Notes: generated by a model not told the origin, from the letters alone. A stretch of 40,344 nucleotides of DNA from an uncultured Collinsella sp. (GCA_900550205.1 URRJ01000002.1:1-40344), one strand, 5' to 3'. Shown: positions 16,410-25,047, counted from the first letter of the stretch. Program-made: numbers and translations.

Positions 16410-18023
16410 ATGGCCATCATCAACAAGGGTATGTCCAGGCGTTCGTTCCTCGGCCTCACCGGCAGCGTCGCCGCTGTCGCCGGCCTTGGTCTCACTGGCT
16501 GCGGTGGCAGCTCTAGCGACGAGGGTTCTGCTTCCGGTTCCGCCGATTCTGCCAATCGTGGCGGCGGCGTGATCACCGCTGGTTCCGCTTACGCTCCGTC
16601 CAGCTTCGACCCCGCCAGCACCGGCTCCGCTGTGGGCCTGGGCGCTAACTGGCACGTCGTCGAGGGCCTCTACGGCATCGATTATCACGACTACAGCACG
16701 TTCAACGAGCTCGCCACCGATGATCCCAAGTCCGTGGACGACACTACCTTCGAGGTCACCATTCGTAAGGGCGCCAAGTTTTCCGATGGCACCGAGGTCA
16801 CTGCTGACGACGTCGTCGCCTCCTACACTGCTTGCGCTGCTTCCGCGACCTATGCTCCGTTCTTCCAGCCCTTCGAGTCCATCGAGGCCAAGGACGCCAG
16901 CACTGTGACGGTCAAGACCAAGGTACCCAACTTCTCCCTGCTCAAGGATCGTCTGGCTATCATCCGCGTTACCCCGGCCACTCAGACCGAGGAGGATCGC
17001 GCCAAGCAGCCGATCGGCTCCGGCCCCTGGATGTACGACTCTATCTCCGATACCGAGATCACCCTGGTTCCCAACCCCGAGTACAACGGTGAGTATGCTG
17101 CCGAGGATAAGAAGATCCAGTACAGCGTTCTGACCGACCCCACTGCTCGCGTTACCGCTCAGCAGGAGGGCTCCACGCTCGTTATGGAGCTCGTTACCGC
17201 TGATGCCGTCGACCAGCTCGAGAGCGCCGGCTGCAAGATCGATAACGTCCAGGGTTTCGGCACCCGCTTCATCATGTTCAACGTCGCCAAGGAGCCTTGG
17301 AACAACGTCAAGGTCCGTCAGGCTGTCATGTACGCGCTCGACACCGAGAAGATGGTCACCAACACCTTCGCCGGCCTTGCCACCGCTGCCAGCTGCTACC
17401 TGCCCAAGAGCTTCACCAACTATCATGAGGCCTCCACGGTGTACAAGACCAATGCCAAGAAGGCCAAGAAACTCATCGAGGAGTCCGGCATCACCCCGGG
17501 TGCCATCACCCTGCGCACCACCGACAACGAGCAGATTAAGGGCATGGCCGCCCAGGTCAAGAACGACCTCGACGCTCTCGGCTTCGATGTGACCATCCAG
17601 ACCGACACCTCGCCGGCCACCTACGCTGCCATCGACGGCGGCGAGGCCTACGATATCCTCCTTGCCCCTGGCGATCCTTCCTGCTTCGGCGCCGACCCCG
17701 ACCTGCTGCTCAACTGGTGGTACGGCGACAACGTCTGGATGCAGACCCGTTGCCCGTGGAAGGAGTCCGCTGAGTGGCAGAAGCTCCACAGTCTCATGGA
17801 CGAGGCTCTTGCCGCCGAGGGCGACGAGCAGCAGAAGAAGTGGAACGAGTGCTTCGACATCATTGCTGACAACGCCGTTCTGTACCCCGTTGTCCACGTC
17901 AAGACCGTCTCCGCTTCCTGGGACGATCCGTCCACTGCGCCCAACGGCGAGGCTCTCGATGGCTTCAAGGGCATCGGCACGACGAGCATGTCCTTCAGGG
18001 GCGTTGCGACCGTCAAGGCGTAA
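16410..18023 (+). CDS. ABC transporter substrate-binding lipoprotein, peptide-binding family 5, probably sialic-acid specific
   Basis: A 537-residue extracytoplasmic solute-binding lipoprotein. The signal has a twin-arginine-like SRRSFLGLTG (9-18), a hydrophobic stretch and lipobox LTGC with the acylated cysteine C31, then a Ser/Gly/Asp-rich linker. FEVTIRKGAKFSDGTEVTADDVV and the mid-region ARVTAQQEGSTLVMELV are typical of the DppA/OppA (SBP_bac_5) fold. It is first in a unit with dipeptide-type permeases and with nanA-, nanK- and nanE-like genes. Peptide-family sialic-acid transporters of this layout are known (SatABCD of Haemophilus ducreyi, SiaEFGI of Corynebacterium). Neu5Ac as ligand is therefore inferred from context and not from binding residues. 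A good ribosome site (TAGGAG) supports the start at 16410. Confidence 0.85.
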   Translation: MAIINKGMSRRSFLGLTGSVAAVAGLGLTGCGGSSSDEGSASGSADSANRGGGVITAGSAYAPSSFDPASTGSAVGLGANWHVVEGLYGIDYHDYSTFNELATDDPKSVDDTTFEVTIRKGAKFSDGTEVTADDVVASYTACAASATYAPFFQPFESIEAKDASTVTVKTKVPNFSLLKDRLAIIRVTPATQTEEDRAKQPIGSGPWMYDSISDTEITLVPNPEYNGEYAAEDKKIQYSVLTDPTARVTAQQEGSTLVMELVTADAVDQLESAGCKIDNVQGFGTRFIMFNVAKEPWNNVKVRQAVMYALDTEKMVTNTFAGLATAASCYLPKSFTNYHEASTVYKTNAKKAKKLIEESGITPGAITLRTTDNEQIKGMAAQVKNDLDALGFDVTIQTDTSPATYAAIDGGEAYDILLAPGDPSCFGADPDLLLNWWYGDNVWMQTRCPWKESAEWQKLHSLMDEALAAEGDEQQKKWNECFDIIADNAVLYPVVHVKTVSASWDDPSTAPNGEALDGFKGIGTTSMSFRGVATVKA

Positions 18024-18085
18024 GACTCGCTTGAGTCTGTATGCAGGATGTCGGTCGTTGGGACCGTATCCTCATAGTTGAAACA

Positions 18086-18119
18086 AAGACCCGGGCGGCA
18101 ACGATGTCGCTCGGGTCTT
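18086..18119 (+). terminator. Intercistronic hairpin after the binding-protein gene
   Basis: The stem AAGACCCGgGCG/CGCtCGGGTCTT encloses a 10-base loop and is followed by TTGTAATGAG rather than a T run. A leaky terminator or 3' RNA stabiliser here would let the binding protein be made in excess over the membrane parts. Confidence 0.6.
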
Positions 18120-18180
18120 GTAATGAGTATCCGTACTCATATACCAGTTGGTCCTACCGACAAAAGAAAGGGGAGAGAAC

Positions 18181-19137
18181 GTGAACAACTTGCTACGTTT
18201 GATTGGAAGGCGTCTTGTGGCGCTGCCGATCATGGCATTGGGCGTCACCGTCCTGGTGTTCTTCCTTATGTCGTTCTCCAAGACCGACCCCGCCTACACG
18301 GCGTTGGGTGACGGTGCCTCGCCCGAGGCGGTTGCCGAGTACCATGAGAAGTATGGTCTGGACGACCCCTGGCCCGTGCGCTACGTGCGCTATATGGGCG
18401 ATTTGATTCATGGCGACATGGGCACCTACGGTGCTGCTCGCAACTCCGTTGCCAAGCGCATCTCCACGGCCCTGCCCGTCACGATGCAGCTGACCTTCAT
18501 CGGTCTTGCCATCGGTGCGGTCGTTTCGTTTCTGCTCGGCGTCATCGCGGCACTGTATCGCGACAAATGGCCGGACCAAGTGATCCGCGTCTTTTCCATC
18601 GCCGGCTTGGCAACCCCGTCGTTCTGGCTTGCCGTTCTGTTGATTCTGCTGTTCTCTTCCTACCTTAAGGTGCTCCCGGCATCGGGTGCTCTGCCTCACT
18701 TCACCACGAATCCGGTTGGCTATTTGGGACGTATGATCATGCCCGCTATCGCCTTGGCATTTCCACTGACGGGCCAGATGACTCGTATCGTGCGTACCGC
18801 CATGGTCGAGGAGCTCGACAAGGATTACGTCCGCATGGCTCGCGGCGCCGGCGTTCCCGAGAAGGTCGTCGTCGGCATCAACGTTCTTCGCAATGCGCTG
18901 ATCACCCCGGTCACTACCCTCGGTCTTAAGATCGGTTACCTCATGGGCGGCGCCGTCGTCATCGAGGTTATCTTCAACCTCCCCGGCATGGGCACCGCGA
19001 TTCTGCAGGGCGTTCAGGGCAACGAGGCGAACCTGGTTCAGGGCGTCGTTATCGTCGTTGCTCTTGCCTTCATCATCATCAACATCGTGGTTGACATGCT
19101 CTACCTGCTCATCAACCCGCGCATCAGGACGGTGTAG
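18181..19137 (+). CDS. ABC transporter permease, DppB/OppB type
   Basis: A 318-residue inner-membrane subunit of the sialic-acid-type importer. The N-terminal LLRLIGRRLVALPIMALGVTVLVFFLMSF is the standard first helix of this family. About six membrane segments follow, with the cytoplasmic EAA-type loop around VRMARGAGVPEKVVVGINVLRNALI that docks the ATPase, and NLPGMGTAILQGVQGNE near the end. The GTG start at 18181 is preceded by GGGGAGAG. The frame extends upstream to 18148 but without a ribosome site. It ends 3 bases before the fused permease-ATPase gene, indicating one transcript. Confidence 0.88.
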   Translation: MNNLLRLIGRRLVALPIMALGVTVLVFFLMSFSKTDPAYTALGDGASPEAVAEYHEKYGLDDPWPVRYVRYMGDLIHGDMGTYGAARNSVAKRISTALPVTMQLTFIGLAIGAVVSFLLGVIAALYRDKWPDQVIRVFSIAGLATPSFWLAVLLILLFSSYLKVLPASGALPHFTTNPVGYLGRMIMPAIALAFPLTGQMTRIVRTAMVEELDKDYVRMARGAGVPEKVVVGINVLRNALITPVTTLGLKIGYLMGGAVVIEVIFNLPGMGTAILQGVQGNEANLVQGVVIVVALAFIIINIVVDMLYLLINPRIRTV

Positions 19138-19140
19138 ATT

Positions 19141-21156
19141 ATGGTAAAGATTCGAGAGAAGCAAACCGAGCAGCTCGAGAAGGCTGCCTCCAAGGGGCTC
19201 AAGCTCGGTGGCTGGAAGAAGATGACGCTGTCTTCTAAGATTGCCGCCGTCGTGCTGGTGCTGGTCGCCCTGACTGCGATTCTGGCGCCCCTTCTTGCCC
19301 CCTATAGCCCGGTAGAGATCTTTACGGCTCGCCAGGCTCCCGGCAACGGATTTATCTTCGGTACCGACGATAAGGGTCGCGACATTCTGTCGCGTATGCT
19401 CTACGGTGGTCGTTACTCGCTGATTATCGGCTTTGGCGCCACTGCCATGGCTCTGGTCTGCGGCTCGGTCGTGGGCGCCCTTGCAGCGGTTTCGCGCAAG
19501 GCCGTCTCCGAGACGATCATGCGTATCCTGGACATCATCATGTCCATCCCGGGCATCGCCCTCGCTGCCGTCTTCGTCTCCATCCTGGGCAACTCCGTGC
19601 CGTCGATCATTTTCGCCATCGGCTTTATGTACACTCCGCAGATTGCCCGTATCGTGCGCGCCAACATCGTGTCCGAGTACGGCGAGGACTATGTCCGCGC
19701 GGTCATCGTTTCCGGCGCCAAGGCTCCGTGGATTTTGATCAAGCATGTTCTGCGTAACTGCATCGCCCCGATCATGGTCTTTACCGTTACCCTGGTCGCC
19801 GACGCCATCATCTTCGAGGCCTCGCTGACCTTCATCGGCGCTGGTATCCAGGAGCCCACCGCTACCTGGGGCAACATCCTCGCCGACGCCCGCGGCGGCG
19901 TGCTCGCCGGCCGCTGGTGGCAGGCGCTGTTCCCGGGCCTGGCCATCATGATCACCTGCCTGGCGCTCAACATCCTCTCCGAGGGCATTACCGACGCCAT
20001 GGCCGCTGCTCCCTCCGCCGCCCTGGATCCGACCGATTCCTCCAAGCGTCGCGAGGCCGACCTGCTGGTCTCCGACCCCGTTCGCGCCTACAAGGAGCAG
20101 GCCCAGTCCCTCTCCGCTCGCCTTGGCGCCCTGCGCGATGTCGAGCTCAAGCGTGACGATCGCCATGTGCCCGATGAGTCCGTTGAGCCGATCCTTTCGG
20201 TCCGCGATTTCTGCATCCAGTTTGAGCACCACGGTGATATCAACGTCGTCGACCACGTTAACTTTGACGTCCGTCCCGGCCAGACCATGGGCCTGGTAGG
20301 CGAGTCCGGCTGCGGTAAGTCCATCACCACGCTAGCCATCATGGGCCTGACCGACGATGACGAGCATCTTTCCGGCGAGGTTCTCTGGGAGGGCCGCGAC
20401 CTGCTCAAGATGAGCAAGAAGGAGTGGTTCGGCCTGCGCGGTACCGATATCGCCATGGTCTACCAGGACGCCCTGTCCTCGCTTAACCCCTCCATGCTCA
20501 TTTCCGCCCAGATGAAGCAGCTCACCAAGCGTGGCGGCACCCGTAGCGCCGAGGAGCTCCTGGAGCTCGTGGGCCTCGATCCCAAGCGTACGCTCGAGAG
20601 CTATCCGCACGAGCTTTCCGGCGGCCAGCGTCAGCGCGTCCTGATCGCTATGGCCCTTACCCGCGACCCCAAGCTGGTCATCTGCGACGAGCCCACGACC
20701 GCTCTGGATGTTACCGTCCAGAAGCAGGTCATCAAGCTGCTCAACGATCTTCAGGCCAAGCTCGGCTTTGCCATGATCTTCGTTTCGCACGACCTGGCAC
20801 TGGTCGCTGAGGTCGCTCATAACATCACGGTTATGTACGCCGGCCAGGTTATCGAGCAGGCGCCCACCAAGGAGCTGCTCACCAACCCGATTCACGAGTA
20901 CACTCGCGGCCTTCTGGGTTCCGTCCTGTCCATCGAGAGCGGTTCGGGCCGCCTGCACCAGGTGCCCGGCGCCGTTCCGAGCCCGCGCGATTTCCCCAAG
21001 GGCGATCGCTTCGCGCCCCGCTCGAGCCATCCGCGCATTGGCCTGGACACCCGTCCGGTCTTCAAGCGCGTGCCCGGCACCGAGCACTTCTATTCCGAGC
21101 TCCCCGACGAGGTGCTCAAGGCAAATGGTTTGACCCCTCACGCGGAGGTGATGTAG
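19141..21156 (+). CDS. Fused ABC permease (DppC/OppC) and ATPase (DppD/OppD)
   Basis: A single 671-residue chain combines two subunits. Residues about 1-285 are a DppC-type permease: a basic N-terminus, a hydrophobic first helix, FGTDDKGRDILSRMLYGGR, and an EAA-like loop GEDYVRAVIVSGAKAPWILIKHVLRN. A charged linker covers about 290-345. The ATPase carries Walker A GESGCGKS (about 387-394), signature LSGGQRQR (about 492) and Walker B LVICDEPTTALD. The usual Cys-containing C-terminal motif of OppD (GCxFxPRC) reads GDRFAPRSSHP, so both cysteines are replaced. The C-terminus is followed directly by the next gene's ATG. Fusions of this kind are known in sialic-acid transporters (inference for substrate). 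Confidence 0.9.
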   Translation: MVKIREKQTEQLEKAASKGLKLGGWKKMTLSSKIAAVVLVLVALTAILAPLLAPYSPVEIFTARQAPGNGFIFGTDDKGRDILSRMLYGGRYSLIIGFGATAMALVCGSVVGALAAVSRKAVSETIMRILDIIMSIPGIALAAVFVSILGNSVPSIIFAIGFMYTPQIARIVRANIVSEYGEDYVRAVIVSGAKAPWILIKHVLRNCIAPIMVFTVTLVADAIIFEASLTFIGAGIQEPTATWGNILADARGGVLAGRWWQALFPGLAIMITCLALNILSEGITDAMAAAPSAALDPTDSSKRREADLLVSDPVRAYKEQAQSLSARLGALRDVELKRDDRHVPDESVEPILSVRDFCIQFEHHGDINVVDHVNFDVRPGQTMGLVGESGCGKSITTLAIMGLTDDDEHLSGEVLWEGRDLLKMSKKEWFGLRGTDIAMVYQDALSSLNPSMLISAQMKQLTKRGGTRSAEELLELVGLDPKRTLESYPHELSGGQRQRVLIAMALTRDPKLVICDEPTTALDVTVQKQVIKLLNDLQAKLGFAMIFVSHDLALVAEVAHNITVMYAGQVIEQAPTKELLTNPIHEYTRGLLGSVLSIESGSGRLHQVPGAVPSPRDFPKGDRFAPRSSHPRIGLDTRPVFKRVPGTEHFYSELPDEVLKANGLTPHAEVM

Positions 21157-21984
21157 ATGAGCGAGACCGCAGTCAACGGCGTCGAGCCGATCATCTTCCT
21201 TGATGACGTCCACGTCACCTTTAGGACCCGTACCGGCTCGATTCTGCACCCCAACCTGGTTCACGCCGTCCAGGGTGTAACGATTAAGCTCATGCCCGGA
21301 CAGACCATCGGCATCGTCGGTGAGTCCGGTTGCGGAAAGTCCACCACCGCCAACGTCATGTGCGGCCTGCAGGCCCCCACGAGCGGCAAGGTCTACTTTA
21401 AGGGCAAGGACGTTACCAAGCGTACCGCCGAGGATCGTCGCCACATGGGCCGCGTCATCTCGGTCGTGTTCCAGAATCCGGCTACGGCGCTCAACCCCCG
21501 CATGGTTGTTCGCGAGCAACTGCTCGACCCCATGCGCGTCCACAACTTGGGTACTGAGGCCGAGCAGGAGAAGCGCGTCAAGGAGCTCTTGGAGCTCACC
21601 GGTCTGCCCAGCTCCGCCGCCGAGGTTCTTCCCGGCCAGCTTTCGGGCGGCCAGCGCCAGCGCGTCGCAATTGCCCGTGCCCTGTCGCTGAACCCTGATG
21701 CCATCATCGCAGACGAGCCCACCTCGGCTCTGGACGTTTCGGTCCGCGCGCAGATCCTCAACCTGCTGACCGACCTTAAAAAGGAGCTCGGCCTGGCCAT
21801 GGTGTTCATTAGCCATGACATCCAGACGGTCCGCTATATCTCTGACGACATCATCGTTATGAATGGCGGCAAGATCGTCGAGCAGGGCGAGGCCAAGCAG
21901 GTCTTCCAGCATCCTCAGGACCCCTACACCAAGATGCTGCTCGGCGCTGCGCCGTCGCTGCTTCATCCCAAGCTCGGCGAGTAG
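21157..21984 (+). CDS. ABC transporter ATPase, DppF/OppF type, short form
   Basis: The second nucleotide-binding subunit of the importer, 275 residues. It has Walker A GESGCGKSTT, Q-loop VVFQNPATALNPRM, signature LSGGQRQRVAIARAL, Walker B AIIADEPTSALDVS and H-loop VFISHDIQTV. It stops shortly after the ABC core (ending LLHPKLGE) and lacks the C-terminal extension of about 50 residues with cysteines that OppF usually has. The ATG abuts the TAG of the fused gene. The ribosome site GGAGGTGAT inside the end of that gene is nearly a perfect anti-SD match, so production should be coupled and strong. Confidence 0.9.
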   Translation: MSETAVNGVEPIIFLDDVHVTFRTRTGSILHPNLVHAVQGVTIKLMPGQTIGIVGESGCGKSTTANVMCGLQAPTSGKVYFKGKDVTKRTAEDRRHMGRVISVVFQNPATALNPRMVVREQLLDPMRVHNLGTEAEQEKRVKELLELTGLPSSAAEVLPGQLSGGQRQRVAIARALSLNPDAIIADEPTSALDVSVRAQILNLLTDLKKELGLAMVFISHDIQTVRYISDDIIVMNGGKIVEQGEAKQVFQHPQDPYTKMLLGAAPSLLHPKLGE

Positions 21985-22000
21985 CCTCGCTTTCCCTCCC

Positions 22001-22028
22001 GTGCGCCCGGTTCTCTTACCGGGCGCAC
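22001..22028 (+). terminator. Intercistronic hairpin after the transporter ATPase
   Basis: A perfect 10-pair stem, GTGCGCCCGG/CCGGGCGCAC, with an 8-base loop is followed by CTCCG without a T run. It probably acts as an mRNA stabiliser or partial terminator between the transporter and enzyme genes. Confidence 0.55.
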
Positions 22029-22064
22029 CTCCGTTGCGATTTCGAAAGGCTGGGTTCACGAGCC

Positions 22065-23042
22065 ATGCCAAGTGCTCAGGAGCTACAACAGCAATTTGGT
22101 GAATATCGAGGCGCTATGCCCCGTCCATCGGATTTCGATCTCTTTTGGAAGGACCGCATGGCCGAGGCCGACGCCGTCGAGCTCGACTATGCGATTGAGG
22201 CGGCTTCGGTTGCGGATTCCGCGACCTGTCGGTTTTTCGACCTCTGGTATACCGGCATGTGCGGTGCACGCCTGCATGCCAAGTATCTCAAGCCGGTTTC
22301 GGACGAGCCCGTGCCGCTGGTGCTACAGTTCCACGGCTATCCGGGTGCAAGCCGCAGCTGGTTCGAGCAGGCGTCGTTTGCGGGCATGGGCATGGCACTT
22401 ATCGCTCTCGATTGTCCTGGCCAGGGTGGCCCCTCCGAGGATATTGGTGGATTTGAGGGCACGACGGTTGCTGGGCATATCGTCGCCGGTATCGACGGCG
22501 ACCCGGCCAATCTCTACTATGTCCGCTTGCACCAGGATATTCGCATTCTGTGCCGTATTGTTCGCGAGCTCGAGGGCATCGATCTTTCCCGCGTATTTGT
22601 GAACGGCGCATCGCAGGGCGGCGGTTTGGGCATTGCGACCTGCGCGCTTAATAGCGAGCTTATCAATCGCGCTGCCATCCTCTATCCCTTCCTGTCGGAT
22701 TTCCGCCTTGTTTGGGATCTGGATGCCGACGATATCGCTTATGAAGGCCTGCGTTATTGGTCGCGTTGGTTTGACGAGGACTCGACTCGTATTGAGGAGG
22801 CCTATGCCAAACTGGCGTACTTCGATTCCAAGAACTTTGCCCCCATGGTCAAATGCCCCGTGCTGTTTGGCACGGGCACAGCCGATATCGTCTGTCCGCC
22901 GGCGACGCAGTTTGCGGTCTACAACAATCTGGCCTGTGAGAAGCGACGCGAGTTCTTTGAGGGCTTTGGCCACGAGGAGATTCAGGACTTTGACGATCTG
23001 ATCATTCCGTTTTTCTGCGAGGGAGGGGAGGCTCATGTCTAA
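22065..23042 (+). CDS. CE7-family carbohydrate esterase (acetylxylan/cephalosporin-C esterase type)
   Basis: A 325-residue alpha/beta-hydrolase predicted to remove O-acetyl groups from sugars. There is no signal peptide, so it would act in the cytosol after uptake. The oxyanion segment FHGYPGASRSW, nucleophile elbow GASQGG with S183, the acid in GTGTADIVCPP and the histidine in FEGFGHEEI form a full catalytic set. Its place inside a sialic-acid operon suggests O-acetylated sialic acid, or its acetylated breakdown products, as substrate (inference). The family is known to be promiscuous. The upstream GAAAGG lies rather far (about 16 bases) from the ATG, so the start is less certain than the fold. 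It overlaps the next gene by 8 bases. Confidence 0.85.
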   Translation: MPSAQELQQQFGEYRGAMPRPSDFDLFWKDRMAEADAVELDYAIEAASVADSATCRFFDLWYTGMCGARLHAKYLKPVSDEPVPLVLQFHGYPGASRSWFEQASFAGMGMALIALDCPGQGGPSEDIGGFEGTTVAGHIVAGIDGDPANLYYVRLHQDIRILCRIVRELEGIDLSRVFVNGASQGGGLGIATCALNSELINRAAILYPFLSDFRLVWDLDADDIAYEGLRYWSRWFDEDSTRIEEAYAKLAYFDSKNFAPMVKCPVLFGTGTADIVCPPATQFAVYNNLACEKRREFFEGFGHEEIQDFDDLIIPFFCEGGEAHV

Positions 23043-23886
23043 GTGCGAGAGCAATATCGACGAGCTGATCGTCCCCGGGCTCGCGGAGATGCCTGGAACG
23101 GTTTCGTCAAGGCTCTCTGATTTCCGGGGTTGGCACGGCGATGCTTCGGCGGATGTTTCCGAATTAGAGACAGCCGCTTCGGACCTTGAGGTTTGCGGGC
23201 TGACTGTTACGGCGATTGATTTCGCCAATCCGTGCGCGCGCTACTCCGAGGTTTCCTTTGAGCTCGGCGGGTATGTCGTACACGGTCGTTTGATTGAGCC
23301 CTTAGGCCATGCCCGGGCATCCGAGTTTGTGCCGCTCTGTCTGATGTTTCACGACATCGATCGACCCGTGCGTGGATGGCATCACATGACGAGATTTGCC
23401 GCCATGGGGTATGCCGTCCTCGCGCTGGATGACGATGTTGCTGGTGCGGACGACCTGCAATGGGGGATTGCTTCGCCCGCTTTTGTCAAGCGCGTCCGTT
23501 GGGGCTGCGCGTTGGCGAAGGTCGCGCGCAATCTTGATGGCATGGATCCCGATCGCATTTTTGCATGGGGCGAGGGTCTTGGCGGCGGTGTTGCGCTGGC
23601 GGTTTCTGCTCTGGACGAGCGCGGACTTGCCTGCACGGCGGTTGCCAATCCAATTCCCGGTGGCCTCGAGGCTCTGTCGTCTCGGGTGCGCGGATCGGTG
23701 CTCATGGGCACGTCGCTCATGGATACCGTGAGCGACCCCAAGGGTCAGTTTGCCGTATTCAACGGTCTTGAGTGTGACCGGAGGCATATCATCTATGCCA
23801 AATACGCTCATGAGCGTATTAACGCGTTCGAAAACGAAGTCGTCGACTTCTTTAACCAAACGTTCTATCCGTGTTCTTTGGCCTAG
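23035..23886 (+). CDS. CE7-like esterase paralogue lacking the nucleophile, probable pseudoenzyme
   Basis: A 283-residue cytosolic homologue of the preceding esterase. The shared framework includes FHD..RGW, AAMGYAVLALD, MDPDRIFAWG, QFAVFNGLECDRRHIIY and a late histidine in YAHERINAF. The nucleophile elbow reads GEGLGGG, with Gly181 where its neighbour has Ser183. The oxyanion loop FHGYPG has become FHDIDR. A block of about 40 residues (FRLVWDLDADD...RYWSRW in the neighbour) is missing. Asp and His positions appear kept. It is therefore likely non-hydrolytic and may pair with the active paralogue or bind a ligand. The frame is intact and has a strong GGGAGGGGAGG ribosome site, so it is not a decaying pseudogene. 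Confidence 0.8.
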   Translation: MSKCESNIDELIVPGLAEMPGTVSSRLSDFRGWHGDASADVSELETAASDLEVCGLTVTAIDFANPCARYSEVSFELGGYVVHGRLIEPLGHARASEFVPLCLMFHDIDRPVRGWHHMTRFAAMGYAVLALDDDVAGADDLQWGIASPAFVKRVRWGCALAKVARNLDGMDPDRIFAWGEGLGGGVALAVSALDERGLACTAVANPIPGGLEALSSRVRGSVLMGTSLMDTVSDPKGQFAVFNGLECDRRHIIYAKYAHERINAFENEVVDFFNQTFYPCSLA

Positions 23887-23954
23887 ACGGCCTGGACACT
23901 GCCAACAAGAGTGAGCGGCATAGGGCCGCTCGCCAGACAGCTAAGGAGATTCTT

Positions 23955-24875
23955 GTGGCAACTCAGAAATTCACCGGCGTTATCCCTCCCGTCGTTGTTC
24001 CCGATACCGAAGACCACCAGCTCGACGTTGCCTCCTTTGAGCGCAGCATCAACCGCATGATCGATGCCGGAGTCGATGGTCTGTTCTTCTTGGGGTCTTC
24101 GGGCGAGGTCGTCTTCTCCACCGATGAGCGCCGTCGCCAGATTATCGCCGAGGCCGTTCGTATCGTCGACCACCGTGTGCCTGTTCTGGTCGGCATCATC
24201 GATACCGAGACCGAGCGCATGATTGAGCACGGCAAGGTCGCCCAGGAGCTGGGCGCCGATGCCCTCGTCGCCACCTGCCCGTTCTATGCCCTGCAGGGTA
24301 TGACCGAGGTCGAGGAGCACTTCCGCATCCTGCACGAGGAGCTCGACCTGCCCATCTTTGCCTATGACATTCCCGTCTGCGTTCACACCAAGCTCCCCTG
24401 GAAGCTCCTTGCCAAGCTCGGCGCCGAGGGCGTCCTTGCTGGCGTCAAGGATTCCTCGGGTGATGACATCTCGTTCCGCTACCTCGTTCAGGAGAACGAG
24501 AAGAACGGCCATCCGATGAGCATCCTCACCGGTCACGAGGTTGTTGTCGACGGCGCCTATCTCGGCGGCGCTGACGGTTCCGTCCCGGGTCTCGCCAACG
24601 TTGAGCCCGAGGGCTACGTGCGTCAGTGGAAGGCCGCTCAGGCTGGTGACTGGGCTACCGTCAAGGCCGAGCAGGATCGTCTCAATGAGATCTCCCACAT
24701 CTGGGATGTCACCTCGGGCGTCCAGGGCTATGCCGGTGGCGTCGGCGCCTTCAAGACCGCTATGAACCTCATGGGCATCTTCGACAGCCCGACCATGCCG
24801 CGCCCGGTGAAGGCCATGACCGGTGAGAACGTCGAGGCGATTAAGAAGGTCCTCCAGGACAACGGCCTCCTTTAA
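23955..24875 (+). CDS. nanA: N-acetylneuraminate lyase-like aldolase (DHDPS/NAL superfamily)
   Basis: Predicted to split N-acetylneuraminate into ManNAc and pyruvate through a Schiff base. The 306-residue TIM barrel has GSSGE (47-51), the catalytic Tyr137 in FAYDIP and the Schiff-base Lys165 in AGVKDSSGD. These two residue numbers coincide with those of E. coli NanA. The sugar-binding segment (TGHEVVVDGAYLGGADGSVPGL) differs from the usual G-Y-D-E and S/T residues of NanA, so the exact substrate is less certain than the fold. Neighbouring NanE and ROK kinase genes support the sialic-acid role. The GTG start at 23955 has TAAGGAGA at 6 bases. Upstream in-frame codons lie in the preceding gene. 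Confidence 0.78.
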   Translation: MATQKFTGVIPPVVVPDTEDHQLDVASFERSINRMIDAGVDGLFFLGSSGEVVFSTDERRRQIIAEAVRIVDHRVPVLVGIIDTETERMIEHGKVAQELGADALVATCPFYALQGMTEVEEHFRILHEELDLPIFAYDIPVCVHTKLPWKLLAKLGAEGVLAGVKDSSGDDISFRYLVQENEKNGHPMSILTGHEVVVDGAYLGGADGSVPGLANVEPEGYVRQWKAAQAGDWATVKAEQDRLNEISHIWDVTSGVQGYAGGVGAFKTAMNLMGIFDSPTMPRPVKAMTGENVEAIKKVLQDNGLL

Positions 24876-24907
24876 AGCTTTCCCAGGCACCCGACCTCGC
24901 CGTTCAA

Positions 24908-24945
24908 CCGTGCGGCCATGACCCATTAGGTCAATGGCCACACGG
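24908..24945 (+). terminator. Strong hairpin between the aldolase and kinase genes
   Basis: CCGTG.GGCCATGACC pairs with GGTCAATGGCC.CACGG around a 5-base loop (CATTA), with small bulges. No T run follows. It sits in the longest gap (172 bases) of the operon and could be a processing or attenuation site. Confidence 0.5.
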
Positions 24946-25047
24946 CTTCTCGGCGATCTCGGGCACCTGGAAAACCTTTACCGCGCTGTGACGGCTAGCC
25001 TGACGGCGCATTTCCTGTAGTTGTTTATATCTCCTAAGGAGAGCGAC

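Noticed and set aside
18193..20256. A 687-codon open frame antisense to the permease and fused-transporter genes
   Set aside because: Its product is low-complexity Asp/His/Gly-rich with no family features. It arises from the strong C-ending codon bias of the sense genes. Similar antisense frames at 16392-17897, 28874-30085, 31906-33672 and 34291-35958 are rejected for the same reason.
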